From UBA2231 sp964415175 (GTDB taxonomy: Bacteria > Elusimicrobiota > Elusimicrobia > Elusimicrobiales > UBA9959), in the NCBI GenBank assembly GCA_964415175.1, contig CAYPYG010000011.1, positions 1-64,000 on the forward strand: 64,000 nt of DNA. Direction: 5' to 3'. Of the stretch, positions 1 through 8,901 are shown piece by piece. Position 1 is the stretch's first letter, and every line of letters starts with the position of its first letter. The notes beneath the pieces were generated by a model that saw only the letters and a list, made by a program, of their open reading frames with translations, had not been told where the DNA came from and searched no databases. The translations under genes and the position numbers were made by a program.

Positions 1-3000
1 GGTAGAAATAGTTTGCGCCGTCGGCCCTGGTCATTATCAGCGGCTCGTCTATGCCGGGACCATGGGTGAAAGTGTGGAGCGGGTTCCCGTCCGCGTCCAG
101 TATGGCGATTATGTCCTCATTGTCGTAGACATAACGGCGGGTGAGACCGTCGACGGTTTTCTCTATCCTTCTGCCTAAGGGGTCATACTTGTACTGGACC
201 TTATGCTCCGGGGTTACGACTTCGGAAAGTTGCTGCTCGGGGTTGTAGGCGTAGGTTATCGTAGCGTTGCCGCTCTTATTGGTCTGGCTGGTCAGGTTCC
301 CATTGGGATCATGGGCGAATGTGTAAAGGGTGTTGGCCTGTATGCGGTTGGCGGCGTCATAGGCGTAGTCTTTAGCCCTTTCGTCGGCGAGCCTGTTGCC
401 GTTCTCGTCGTAGGCGAAGGTCTCGACGGTGGCCGTGCCCGAGGCCAGGATGAGCCTGTTGGCCAGGTCATAGGAATAGGTGGTCACGCCGTCCCGGTCC
501 TCCCGGGAGATCCGGTTGCCGGCCGCGTCGTAGCGGTACCTGGCGAAAGAAACGATCTCGCCGCCGGCCTTGTTCACTATCGAAAGCAGCTGGCCGGCCT
601 TGTCGTAGGTGTAATCGGTTTCGGCCAGCGTTTCGGGCAGCGCCCTGAAAACGGTTTTCCTGGTGCGCCTGCCGACTGCATCGTAAGCCAGGGTTACATT
701 TATCCCCTGCGGGTTGACTATCGAGGTCAGGCGGTTGAGCGCGTCGTAGGTGTAATTGTATTCCCCCCACGGCGTGCTCATGGCGGTGCGGTTGCCGACG
801 GCGTCGTAGGTATAGCGCAGGGTGTAGGTCCCGCCCCCGAAGGACTGCTCGGCCTTTACCGGGCGGTTGAGAGGGTCGTAAGCGAACCTGGCCGCGCTCC
901 CGTCACTGGAGGCAGAGAGCATATTTCCCACAGGATCGTAGGTGTAACTGGTGAGCGCGGCGTCACCGGACGGCGCGCGTACCTCTTTGCCGACCACACG
1001 GCCGAGCGCGTCGTAGGTGTAGACGGTCCTGTTCCCGGCGGGGTCTTCCAGTCCCGTGAGACGCGACATCCTGTCGTATCCGTAGTTCTTGCGCTGGCCC
1101 AGCGGGTTAACGGTATCGGACAGGCGGCCGTACTTGTCGTAATTGAAGGCCCAGGTATTGCCCTTGGGGTCGGTGAGCGAGGCGAGCTGCCCGCCGGCGC
1201 AGGACGCGCAGGACCCGTTGCCGTAGGCGAACCTGGTGATGAAGCCTGCCGGGTTGCGCGCCTGGGTGACATTGCCGGCGAGGTCGTAGGTAAAGGATGT
1301 CCCGCGCCCCATCGGGTCTATAAGCCTGGTGACGCGCAGGTCCTCGTCGCGTTCATAGCGCGTCACGCGGCCCAGGGGGTCGATGGCCTTGGACAGGCCG
1401 AGGCCGTATTCATACTCATAGACCGCGCCGAGGGCGTCGCGCAATTTAAGCAGGTGGCCGGCCTTGTCGTAGGACATGGCGGTCTTATTGCCCAGCGCGT
1501 CGGTAAGGCGGGCGAGATTGCCGCGCTTGTCGTAATCCATGCCGGTGGCGCGCCCCAGCGCGTCGGTCACGCGCACCGGCCGGGAATAATAGTCCGTGTG
1601 GTCGCCGGCGGCGTCGCGGTAGCGCATTTTGACCTGGTATTCGATGGTGGAAGAGGCCCCGAGCGCGTCGGTTATTATTTCCGGGTCGCCGTTGTGGTTG
1701 CGCGCGTAGCGGGTGACGCGGCCGGACTGGTCCGTAACGGCGGCGGGGTAGCGGTTTTCGTCGTATTCCAGGGAGAGAGTGCCGCCCAGCGCGTCGGTGA
1801 CGGCCGCGACAAGTTCCCGCCCGCCCGCGCTCACGCGGCGGTAGACGGTCCGCGCGCCCAGGGCGTCGGTAACTACGGTGCGGGAGGAGGCGTCGTTGTA
1901 GTAATGTCCCAAGCGGTTCACCCCGCCGTCGAGCTCAGCGGCGAGCACGCGGCCGGCGCGGTCATAGGTGTAGCGTTCCTCCGCCAGCGAACCGTCCCTG
2001 ACCGAGTTCATGAAGCCGGCGGCGTCGTAGCCGAAGCGTTTCTCCCGTCCGTCGGGCGAGGTCGTGCGGACCACGCGGCCGGCGGCGTCGTAGGTGAAAG
2101 TAGTGGAGCGGCCGTTCTGGTCGGTCACTTTGAGCGGCAGGCCGCGCGCGTCGCGCTCTATGTCGAAGTAGCGGCCGTGCATGTCGGTTATGCGCGAAGG
2201 GCCGCCGTCGGCGCCGGCCTCCCGGGCGGGGCCGTAGGCGTAATCCAGCCAACTGCCGTCGGCGGCGTTATAGCGGCTGGGGCGCCAGGAGGCGGTGGAG
2301 GGCGCGGCGGAGAATTCCAGCACGTCGCCGTCCGGCTTCTCCACGCGCCAGCCGCGTCCGCCCCTGATATCGCCGTAGACCAGCCTGCCGGCGAAGCCGG
2401 GCGGCGCGCGGTAATGCGCGTCGCCTTTGCCCGGGAGCGTCGCGCCGTAGGGGCGGAAGGTCCAGCGGGTGGCGGAGTCGTCGGTATATACCGCCCGCCC
2501 GTCGGGAAAGAGTTCCACCTTCATGCCCGCCGTCTCGGAGCGGCCGCCGTACATGGAGTTATAGGCCACGCCGAAGACTGGCGCTATGGACCCTTTGCTC
2601 TGGGCGGCGCAGGCGGCCTGCTCGCGCATATTGCCCGGCGGCTCTGGCGCGGCGCCGGAGGGAGGTCCCATGACCGGGTCGTCGCGCTTGAGCATTTCAT
2701 GGTCCACCAGTCCGCGCTCGTAATCGGCCTGCGCCTTGCCGACGGGCGCGTAATCGTAATCCTGGAACGGGGAGGCCGGTACTTTTTCCCGTTCCTTGCC
2801 GCCCGAGAGCCTGGCGTAGAACCATTCGAGCCCGCGCGCCAGCGGGTCGCCGGGCCAGACCGCTATGCCGGTGGCTTTACCTATGGCGTTGCGCGCGAGA
2901 TAGGAGCGCCAGCGCTCGGCGGCGTCATCGCGCCAGTCCTCGAACCCCGAACCGTAATGCGGAGAGAAGAAGGCGGCTCCGTTCTCGGCGCCGAACGGGT

Positions 3001-3349
3001 CCAGTACGGCCGAGCGCGCCGACGGCAGCCCGGCGCCGTCGAACCAGGAGCCGCCGAACCAGGAATCCCCGCCTCCGCCGCATGTGGCGGAGAGCACCTG
3101 TCCCGATGTGTAGTTGCACCCGGTGCCGGGCGCTATCGCGCGGCAGTCCTCTCCGTCGAGTTGCGATTTGTAGAGCTGGCAGTCCGAGTAGGAAAGCTCG
3201 GCGCTCGTGAAGGAGAAAGTGACCTCGCAGGGAGCGCCTCCGGAAAAGGTGACACCGCTCACTCTGCAGGTCCCGGAAAGGGTGGCCGCGCCGGCCGGGG
3301 CGGCCAGGCCGGCGAGAAGAAGGAGAGAAAGTTTAAGTTTCACGCTCAT
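1..3349 (-). CDS. RHS/YD-repeat secreted protein, 3' end outside window
   Basis: The frame is open from an ATG at 3349 to the window edge, giving about 1,116 visible residues. Residues 1-22 form a Sec signal peptide (MSVKLKLSLLLLAGLAAPAGA). About 400 residues of cysteine-containing, non-repeat sequence follow. From about residue 410 there are many YD repeats of the form TYDAAGRVV or YEYGLG...DPLGRVTRYE. The last visible stretch, YDPLGRRIEKTVDGL then RRYVYDNEDIIAIL, GPGIDEPL and YFY, is the start of the RHS-associated core. The variable C-terminal domain, toxin or other, lies beyond position 1. The start overlaps the stop of the upstream gene by ATGA, so it is translationally coupled to two secreted barrel-like proteins. 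The signal peptide argues for surface display or secretion rather than a type VI effector. RHS identity is secure; function is unknown. Confidence 0.93.
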   Translation of the reverse strand, partial: MSVKLKLSLLLLAGLAAPAGAATLSGTCRVSGVTFSGGAPCEVTFSFTSAELSYSDCQLYKSQLDGEDCRAIAPGTGCNYTSGQVLSATCGGGGDSWFGGSWFDGAGLPSARSAVLDPFGAENGAAFFSPHYGSGFEDWRDDAAERWRSYLARNAIGKATGIAVWPGDPLARGLEWFYARLSGGKEREKVPASPFQDYDYAPVGKAQADYERGLVDHEMLKRDDPVMGPPSGAAPEPPGNMREQAACAAQSKGSIAPVFGVAYNSMYGGRSETAGMKVELFPDGRAVYTDDSATRWTFRPYGATLPGKGDAHYRAPPGFAGRLVYGDIRGGRGWRVEKPDGDVLEFSAAPSTASWRPSRYNAADGSWLDYAYGPAREAGADGGPSRITDMHGRYFDIERDARGLPLKVTDQNGRSTTFTYDAAGRVVRTTSPDGREKRFGYDAAGFMNSVRDGSLAEERYTYDRAGRVLAAELDGGVNRLGHYYNDASSRTVVTDALGARTVYRRVSAGGRELVAAVTDALGGTLSLEYDENRYPAAVTDQSGRVTRYARNHNGDPEIITDALGASSTIEYQVKMRYRDAAGDHTDYYSRPVRVTDALGRATGMDYDKRGNLARLTDALGNKTAMSYDKAGHLLKLRDALGAVYEYEYGLGLSKAIDPLGRVTRYERDEDLRVTRLIDPMGRGTSFTYDLAGNVTQARNPAGFITRFAYGNGSCASCAGGQLASLTDPKGNTWAFNYDKYGRLSDTVNPLGQRKNYGYDRMSRLTGLEDPAGNRTVYTYDALGRVVGKEVRAPSGDAALTSYTYDPVGNMLSASSDGSAARFAYDPLNRPVKAEQSFGGGTYTLRYTYDAVGNRTAMSTPWGEYNYTYDALNRLTSIVNPQGINVTLAYDAVGRRTRKTVFRALPETLAETDYTYDKAGQLLSIVNKAGGEIVSFARYRYDAAGNRISREDRDGVTTYSYDLANRLILASGTATVETFAYDENGNRLADERAKDYAYDAANRIQANTLYTFAHDPNGNLTSQTNKSGNATITYAYNPEQQLSEVVTPEHKVQYKYDPLGRRIEKTVDGLTRRYVYDNEDIIAILDADGNPLHTFTHGPGIDEPLIMTRADGANYFY

Positions 3350-4068
3350 TTCCCTATATAGACCGTGTAGCCCGCCAGGAGCGAGATCCGGCCCTCCTCC
3401 CCGAACGTCAGGCTCATGTCGAAGCTGCCGCCCGGCAGGTAGACATTTACGCCGCCGGTCACCGCAGGCGAGAAGCCGCTGTAGCCGGACGCGCTCACCC
3501 GGTCGAGCTGCAGGCCAAGGTTGAGTCCCGCGTGGCGGGTGTAGGGGTAAAGCGCCCGCCCGGTCAGGCCGAAGGTGGTTACGTCCGAGCCTTCCACATT
3601 GGTGAAGATGTTGCGCGAGAGGCTGACGGCGGCGTCGTAGCGGTTATTGTAAAGCGTCGTGCCCAGGCGGGCGGTCCAGCCGTTTGACGGGTAATCCCCG
3701 CCGCGCGCGAACTGCCCGCTTATGTGGCCGAACCAGCGGCCCGCCGTGCGGGAGTGGCGGGTGAACCGCAGTTCCCTGCGCGACCAGGCGTCGGCCAGCG
3801 CGGCGCTGCTTTGAGAGATGGTCCACAGCTCGCCGTTGCCGTTATGCTCCACGACGGCGAAAGCGGCGGCGGGATAGGCGGCCGCCGCGTTTTCGACGGC
3901 GGACCTGCGCTCTTTTTCCTTCAGGCCGAGGTAGGGCCCGGCCGGCGCGAGGCGCAGCAGACCGCCCGGCGACATCCGCGCCCCGGAGAACGCGGGCGAG
4001 GATATTTCCTGCGCGGCGAGCGGCGGCAGGCAGAGCAGCAGCGGAAGGAGGGCGGCGAGCGGCCTCAT
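3346..4068 (-). CDS. Secreted beta-barrel-like protein
   Basis: 240 residues with a clear signal peptide (MRPLAALLPLLLCLPPLAAQ). After residue 100 the sequence alternates polar and hydrophobic residues like an outer-membrane barrel: strands such as WTARLGTTLYNNRYDAAVSLSRN and SGFSPAVTGGVNVYL. It ends GRISLLAGYTVYIGK. The neighbour encoded just upstream ends in a similar strand, GGTTLSLGYTVYFGGGK, so the two C-terminal halves are probably paralogous. The start overlaps the upstream stop (ATGA at 4065-4068) and the stop overlaps the RHS start, so the three genes form one coupled operon. An outer-membrane anchor or export partner for the RHS protein is possible but is inference. No named family recognised. 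Confidence 0.8.
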   Translation of the reverse strand: MRPLAALLPLLLCLPPLAAQEISSPAFSGARMSPGGLLRLAPAGPYLGLKEKERRSAVENAAAAYPAAAFAVVEHNGNGELWTISQSSAALADAWSRRELRFTRHSRTAGRWFGHISGQFARGGDYPSNGWTARLGTTLYNNRYDAAVSLSRNIFTNVEGSDVTTFGLTGRALYPYTRHAGLNLGLQLDRVSASGYSGFSPAVTGGVNVYLPGGSFDMSLTFGEEGRISLLAGYTVYIGK

Positions 4069-5192
4069 TTTCCTCCTCCGAAATAGACGGTGTAACCCAG
4101 GGAAAGGGTTGTGCCGCCGCCATAGGGGCCGGTCAGCGCGAAGTCGAGATAGAGGTCCAGCGAGCCGGAGGGCGTGAAATAGCTGAGCCCCGGCGACAGA
4201 AGGGCGGTGAATTCATCGTCTGGAGACGGCGCGCGTTCCAGCCGCGCGGCCGCCGTGGCGTGCAGCGGCAGGCGGCCGAGCGGACGGTTATAGCGTCCCC
4301 CCAGGCCGGCGGTCAGGCCGTTGTAATCGTCGTTGTCATTGCCGCCGGTAAAGCCTATGTTCGCCGATACGTCCACCCTTTCGGTGAGGAAACGCCCCAG
4401 CCGGCCGCGCAGTGATGTTATGGTCCCCCCGCCCGAGCGGTTGACGGCGCCGCCGAGATAGGCCAGGTAGCGGCCTTTCAGAACGGGTTTTTGCGGGCCG
4501 TATTTCAGCGGAGGACGGTTTTCCAGGTCGGAGATGTAAGCCTTTATCACAATGCTGCGCTCCGGCGAAGTCGTGAGCGCGAGTTCTTCCTTCGCCGCGG
4601 CCGCCGCGGAACGGTAAGCGCCGAGCTTTTCCAGCGTTATGGCGCGGCCGGCGCGGCAGCGCGCTATGTCCGGCATTTTTTTGCAGAGCCTGTCGTAAAG
4701 CACGGCCGCCGCGGCGTAACGCTTCTGCGCCATCAGGAGATTTATCGCGGCCGAGGCCTCATCGAAATCGCCGTCCGGGACCGGCAGGTCCAGGGCCGGG
4801 AGCTTCAGCGGGACGCCGAGCCAGGCGGGTACCGGGGCTCCCTGCTCGGCGGAAGCGTCCTCCAGGCCCGCGGCGTTGAGCAGTTCTGCCAGGTAGAACC
4901 GGACCTCCGGGTCCAGGTGCTCCGTTATCAGCGCTCGGTCGATGTTGTAGAAAGCGGCCTCGGCCAGCCCCGCCCGGGCCAGCGCATAGGCGTATTCGCC
5001 CATGACGGCGGCATCGGCGGCCGTCCGGGCGGCGGACAGGTATTTGTCGAGAGCGTCCAGGGGCGCGGCCGCGGGAGAAAGCAGGGTTTCGCGGGCGGCG
5101 AGGAGTTTTTTGTCCGGGGCGGCGGAAAGGGGCGCGGCGGCTAAAAGGGCCGCCAGGATGAAGATCAGGGGAAGGGGTCTGAAACTCCTCAT
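4065..5192 (-). CDS. Secreted protein with TPR-like N-terminus and barrel-like C-terminus
   Basis: 375 residues. The signal peptide is residues 1-25 (ends LSAAP). Residues 30-215 are alanine-rich helices resembling tetratricopeptide units (ALARAGLAEAAFYNIDRAL, AQKRYAAAAVLYDRLCKK, AITLEKLGAYRSAAAAAKEE). From about residue 235 the pattern changes to beta strands with glycine turns (GRYLAYLGGAVNRSGGG, VDVSANIGFTGG), ending SLGYTVYFGGGK. This TPR-plus-barrel layout resembles outer-membrane proteins that take part in surface polymer or protein export, such as YaiO-like proteins. That is family resemblance only. It is the first gene of the RHS operon, with its own promoter (5205-5233) 62 bases downstream of murE. 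Confidence 0.8.
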   Translation of the reverse strand: MRSFRPLPLIFILAALLAAAPLSAAPDKKLLAARETLLSPAAAPLDALDKYLSAARTAADAAVMGEYAYALARAGLAEAAFYNIDRALITEHLDPEVRFYLAELLNAAGLEDASAEQGAPVPAWLGVPLKLPALDLPVPDGDFDEASAAINLLMAQKRYAAAAVLYDRLCKKMPDIARCRAGRAITLEKLGAYRSAAAAAKEELALTTSPERSIVIKAYISDLENRPPLKYGPQKPVLKGRYLAYLGGAVNRSGGGTITSLRGRLGRFLTERVDVSANIGFTGGNDNDDYNGLTAGLGGRYNRPLGRLPLHATAAARLERAPSPDDEFTALLSPGLSYFTPSGSLDLYLDFALTGPYGGGTTLSLGYTVYFGGGK

Positions 5193-5204
5193 ATCAGCAG
5201 GGAC

Positions 5205-5233
5205 ATCGTATTAAATACCGGCAGCGTTTTCAA
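5205..5233 (-). promoter_or_regulatory. Sigma70-type promoter of the RHS operon
   Basis: On the minus strand TTGAAA (5228-5233), a 17-base spacer, then TACGAT (5205-5210). The ATG of the TPR/barrel gene lies only 12 bases after the -10 box, so the leader would be a few bases at most. A hairpin (GCGTT/AACGC inside CCGG/CCGG, about 5218-5239) overlaps the -35 side. Confidence 0.55.
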
Positions 5234-5255
5234 CGCCGGCTTGAGCGGGATGTTT

Positions 5256-6743
5256 TTACGCCGCTCTATTCCCTGATCTTACGGCGAGGGCGGCCTCTTC
5301 GCAGTCGCTGAAATGGACGGTATCGCGGCCGATGACCTGGTAATCCTCGTGGCCTTTGCCCGCTATAAGAACGATGTCGCCGTAGGAGGCGGCGGCGACG
5401 GCCGCGCGTATGGCCGCGCGCCTGTCGGGGATCACTTCGTAGTTGGAGAACTTCCCTTTCACCCCCGCCTCTATCTCCGCTATTATCGCGGCCGGGTCCT
5501 CGGTGCGCGGGTTATCGCTGGTGATGAACACACGGTCGCTCAGCGAGCAGGCCGCGCGGCCCATCGGCGCGCGCTTGGTGCGGTCGCGGTCGCCGCCGCA
5601 GCCGAAAACGGTTATCAGTTTTTTCCCGCCCGCGCCGCGCAGGCTTCCAAGCACGCTTTCCAGCGCGTCGGCGGTATGTGCGTAGTCCACAAAGATCGAA
5701 AAATCCTGCCCGGCCCGCACCGGCTCCAGCCGGCCCGGCACTTTTTCAAGCGCCTCCAGCCCCGCCGCGATGTCGGCGGGCGATACCCCGAGCGCGTGGG
5801 CGGCGCCGGCCGCGGCCAGGGCGTTGTAGAGATTGTGGCGCCCGGGGAGGCGCAGCTTCACCGGCGCTTCTCCGGCGGGGGTGCGCAGCGTGAAAGCGAC
5901 GCCGTCCGGGGCGTATTCCGGGCCCGCCGCCGAGATATCCGCGGGCCTGTCCAGCGCGTAAGTCAGCACCCCGGCCCCGGCGGCCGCGCGCGCCACTTCC
6001 GCCGCCGCGGGTTCGTCGGCGTTGACGACGGCGGACCTGCCCTCCTTGCCGGAGGCGGCCGTCAGGGCGAATAGCCTGAGCTTGGCGCTAAGGTAATTCC
6101 CCCTGTCCTTGTGGAAATCGAGATGGTCGCTCTGGAGATTGGTGAAGACGGCGCAGTCGAATTTCACCGAGTCGGCGCGCCCCAGCGCCAGCGAGTGGGA
6201 GGATACTTCCATGACGGCGGCGTAGGAGCCGCAGGAGACCATCTGGGCCAGCAGCGAGTGGAGTTCCGGGGCCATCGGCGTGGTATTGGGGGCGGACGAG
6301 ACCACTTCGCCGCCGATGCGGTAATTGACCGTCCCGATAACCCCCGGCTTCATGCCGAGGCGAGAGAAGACCGACTCCAGCATGTAAGTGACGGTGGTCT
6401 TGCCGTTTGTCCCCGTGACCCCGACGACCTTCAGTTTTTCCGAAGGGCGGCCGTGGAATTCGGAGGCGGCGTGCGAGAAGGTGGCCGTTATATCCGAAGC
6501 CCGCGCCCAGGCTGTCCCGGACGGCAGGTCCGCGGGGGCCGGCGAACGGGACACGACCGCCGCCGCGCCTTTGCGCAGCGCTTCAGAGGCATGCAGGTCG
6601 CCGTCGGTGCGTGCGCCGGGCAGCGCGAAAAAGACGCCGCCGCGCAGGTCCTTGCGCGAGTCGTAGAAAATGCCGCTTACGGGCAGGTCCGGGCCGCCGG
6701 CTTCCAGCCGGTCGCCCGGAAGAATGAGGTTTCCGAGGCGCAT
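5256..6743 (-). CDS. murE: UDP-N-acetylmuramoyl-tripeptide synthetase (Mur ligase E)
   Basis: Cytoplasmic Mur ligase that adds the third amino acid, probably meso-diaminopimelate, to UDP-MurNAc-L-Ala-D-Glu. 495 residues, a normal length. Seen: P-loop GTNGKTT (residues 111-117), the lysine expected to be carbamylated in KLRLF (221), and SDNPRTEDP with DNPR at 410-413, the motif typical of DAP-adding enzymes. The last 100 residues carry the usual C-terminal domain ending with KGHEDYQ. I chose the ATG at 6743 because MRLGNLILPG fits the family N-terminus. A TTG at 6761 would add six residues and sit 2 bases after the ftsI stop. It lies 20 bases downstream of ftsI in the division cluster. Confidence 0.96.
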   Translation of the reverse strand: MRLGNLILPGDRLEAGGPDLPVSGIFYDSRKDLRGGVFFALPGARTDGDLHASEALRKGAAAVVSRSPAPADLPSGTAWARASDITATFSHAASEFHGRPSEKLKVVGVTGTNGKTTVTYMLESVFSRLGMKPGVIGTVNYRIGGEVVSSAPNTTPMAPELHSLLAQMVSCGSYAAVMEVSSHSLALGRADSVKFDCAVFTNLQSDHLDFHKDRGNYLSAKLRLFALTAASGKEGRSAVVNADEPAAAEVARAAAGAGVLTYALDRPADISAAGPEYAPDGVAFTLRTPAGEAPVKLRLPGRHNLYNALAAAGAAHALGVSPADIAAGLEALEKVPGRLEPVRAGQDFSIFVDYAHTADALESVLGSLRGAGGKKLITVFGCGGDRDRTKRAPMGRAACSLSDRVFITSDNPRTEDPAAIIAEIEAGVKGKFSNYEVIPDRRAAIRAAVAAASYGDIVLIAGKGHEDYQVIGRDTVHFSDCEEAALAVRSGNRAA

Positions 6744-6763
6744 CTGGCTATATAATAACAAAT

Positions 6764-8428
6764 TTAATTATTAGGCCCGCCGGTCTTCACGTCGGGCGGC
6801 AGGCCCGTCGCCGTGATGATCCGGGAGGCTATTTCGCGGAAAGCGGGGGCGGCGGTCTCGCTGCCGTAATTGAAGGCCCTGGGCTGGTCGATTATCACCA
6901 GTATCGTGTAGAGCGGTTCGTCCAACGGGAAGAAGCCGGCGAAGGAGGCCACGTTCTTGCCGCTGACGTATTTCCCGTATTCGTCTATGGTCTTGGAGGT
7001 GCCCGTCTTGCCGGCTATGGAATAACCCGCCACGTCCGCCGTCTTGCCGGTGCCCCTGGTCACCACGGCGCGCAGCATCTTCTTGAGCGTCCGTATGGTG
7101 CCCTCTTCCGCGACGCGGCGTATCACCGAGGGTTTCTCCTCCCTGGCCTTGCCGCGCGAGGGGTCGGCCACTTTCGCCACCAGCCGCGGTTCCATCAGCA
7201 GCCCGCCGTTGGCGATGGCCGAATATGAATTGATGACCTGTATCGGCGTGGCGGCCAGGCCGTGGCCGTAGGAGCCGACGGCCAGGTCCACCGGCTTGTA
7301 TCTGGAGGCGGGGCGCATGATGCCCGCCGATTCGCCGAAGAAGCCCAGGCCGGTGCGCGTGCCGTAGCCGAAGGCCTTGGCGTAGCGGTAGAAATCCTGC
7401 AGGCCCAGCTGTATGCCCAGCTTGGCCGTGCCGATATTGGAGGATTTTTCCAGCACCTGCGAGAGCGTCAGAGTACCTTCCGGCTCATGGTCCCCGATCG
7501 TCACCCTTGGCGCGAACTGCCATTTGCCGTTCTCGCAGAAGAAGGTCTCCGACGGGGAGGTCTTGCCCGTGTCGAGCGCGGCGGCGAAAGTTATCGACTT
7601 GAAGGTCGAGCCGGGCTCGTATACCCACTCGACCGGCACTACCTGGTTGAGGTTCTCGGGCCAGGAGGCCATCGCCAGGATATTGCCGTTGCGCGGGTCC
7701 TGCACTATCACTATGCCCTGTTTGGCCCTGGTGGCCTCCGTGTATTTCTTCACGGACTCCTGCGCGAAGAACTGTATCCTTTTGTCCAGCGTCAGGTGCA
7801 GGTCCATCGGCAGCCCGCCGTCCTGCAGCGTGTCGCCGTAGATGATCCTGCCCGAGGCGTCGCGCACGACCTCGCGCTTGCTGACGGTGCCGGCGAGCAC
7901 CTTGTCGTAGAGCAGTTCCAGACCGCTCAGGCCGCCTTTCTCCCCCGCCACGCCCAGCAGGCCGCGCGCGAGACTTCCCGACGGATAATAGCGCGACTGG
8001 CGGGCATCCAGCGTGACGCCGCGGATGTCGAGTGCCTTGAGCCTCTCGTATTCGGCGCGGTCGAGGCCTTTCTTGACCGGCATATAGCTGCGCGCGCGCG
8101 CGTAGCGCCTGGAGAGAGTCTTTCGGGGGACTTTCAGGACGGAGGAGAGGACGTCGAGGTCCCGGGACGGGCTGCGGAGCTCCTTCTTCATGAGCCCGCA
8201 GTCCCAGGTGACGATGGATTCGGCGAGCAGGTTGCCCTGCGCGTCGAAGATGCGGCCGCGCGGCCCGGTCTCAGAAACGAGACGGTCGAACGACTTTGAG
8301 GCAGTCCGCGAAAGATTTTCGTGCTTTATCGTCTGCAGGTAGAACAAGCGCAGAAATACGATGGCCGGAGCCAGCGAACATATTATCGCGCAGAATTTTA
8401 TGCGCTGCCTGAGTGTGGGAACGCTCAT
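6764..8428 (-). CDS. ftsI: Septal peptidoglycan transpeptidase (PBP3/FtsI)
   Basis: Class B penicillin-binding protein that cross-links septal peptidoglycan in the periplasm. 554 residues. One N-terminal membrane helix (about 12-32), a dimerisation domain beginning near GPRGRIFDAQG (56-66), then the transpeptidase domain with the three active-site motifs: S274-T-F-K277, S329-S-N331 and K474-T-G-T477. The order between ftsL and murE is the normal one. The assigned ATG (8428) has no clear ribosome site. Upstream, at 8510, an ATG with a good Shine-Dalgarno opens a different frame whose first 27 codons look coding (see separate entry), so the true N-terminus may be longer. Confidence 0.95.
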   Translation of the reverse strand: MSVPTLRQRIKFCAIICSLAPAIVFLRLFYLQTIKHENLSRTASKSFDRLVSETGPRGRIFDAQGNLLAESIVTWDCGLMKKELRSPSRDLDVLSSVLKVPRKTLSRRYARARSYMPVKKGLDRAEYERLKALDIRGVTLDARQSRYYPSGSLARGLLGVAGEKGGLSGLELLYDKVLAGTVSKREVVRDASGRIIYGDTLQDGGLPMDLHLTLDKRIQFFAQESVKKYTEATRAKQGIVIVQDPRNGNILAMASWPENLNQVVPVEWVYEPGSTFKSITFAAALDTGKTSPSETFFCENGKWQFAPRVTIGDHEPEGTLTLSQVLEKSSNIGTAKLGIQLGLQDFYRYAKAFGYGTRTGLGFFGESAGIMRPASRYKPVDLAVGSYGHGLAATPIQVINSYSAIANGGLLMEPRLVAKVADPSRGKAREEKPSVIRRVAEEGTIRTLKKMLRAVVTRGTGKTADVAGYSIAGKTGTSKTIDEYGKYVSGKNVASFAGFFPLDEPLYTILVIIDQPRAFNYGSETAAPAFREIASRIITATGLPPDVKTGGPNN

Positions 8429-8510
8429 GTCTGTCGAAAGCGCGGCTGAAGGCGCCGCCGCCGAAGGCCGTAGCGGCCAGTCTCTCTTTGAACCCGGGGG
8501 TCAGGGGCAT
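8429..8510 (-). other. Possible frameshifted 5' extension of ftsI
   Basis: On the minus strand CAGGAGACGTCCGGCATG places a strong Shine-Dalgarno 9 bases before an ATG at 8510. The frame reads MPLTPGFKERLAATAF and onward, with mostly G or C in third positions as in genuine genes here. It runs out of frame into ftsI, stopping at 8271. A +1 shift near 8430 would fuse it to the FtsI frame. It could be an assembly indel, programmed frameshifting, a short overlapping gene, or chance. Confidence 0.35.
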
Positions 8511-8556
8511 GCCGGACGTCTCCTGTGTCCGCCCGCGGCGGACGCTTGGGGAGCCC

Positions 8557-8895
8557 TTACATGGACCTCCCGTTCCCCCGCCTGAAAAATCGCGCCAGCC
8601 AGAAGGACTGGCCGGTCTCGTCCCGCTGCGGGCCGAGCTGCACGACGCGGTCGGGCTCCGGGTAGGCCATGCCGAGCTTCTGCGCTTTCGCCTCAAGCGA
8701 GGCCGGCGAGAGCGCGATGCTTATGTCCTTGCGCAGGTAATCGTTGCCGTGCTCGATGTCCCTCATCTCCCTGCGCAGCTTCTCTATCTCGTAGCCGGTG
8801 CGCGTGGCCTCGACGCCCTGCCAGGCGTAGAGGAAGCACAACGCTCCCGCCGCCAGCAGGACCTTTAAAGTCGAATTCCTCGCGCGCCTCTGCAT
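8557..8895 (-). CDS. ftsL: FtsL-like septum-formation protein
   Basis: 112 residues: a short basic N-terminus (MQRRARNSTLK), one membrane helix (about 11-26, VLLAAGALCFLYAW), then a predicted coiled coil (YEIEKLRREMRDIEHGNDYLRKDI). This is the bitopic layout of the FtsL/DivIC family, which recruits FtsW-FtsI to the septum. A downstream AKAQKLGMAYPEPDRVVQL segment matches the usual post-coil motif. The position between rsmH and ftsI supports the name, since FtsL sequences diverge strongly. A small unknown gene separates it from rsmH. Confidence 0.82.
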   Translation of the reverse strand: MQRRARNSTLKVLLAAGALCFLYAWQGVEATRTGYEIEKLRREMRDIEHGNDYLRKDISIALSPASLEAKAQKLGMAYPEPDRVVQLGPQRDETGQSFWLARFFRRGNGRSM

Positions 8896-8901
8896 CCCCG
8901 G

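Noticed and set aside
1..3349. CRISPR-like or tandem DNA repeats in the first 3 kb
   Set aside because: The periodic signal comes from YD-repeat codons of the RHS gene; spacing and sequence vary and there are no spacers.
203..3361. A 1,052-codon open frame on the plus strand
   Set aside because: It is antisense to the RHS/YD-repeat gene, whose repeats and GC-rich third positions keep the opposite frame open. The predicted protein is low-complexity Gly/Val/Arg with no domain.
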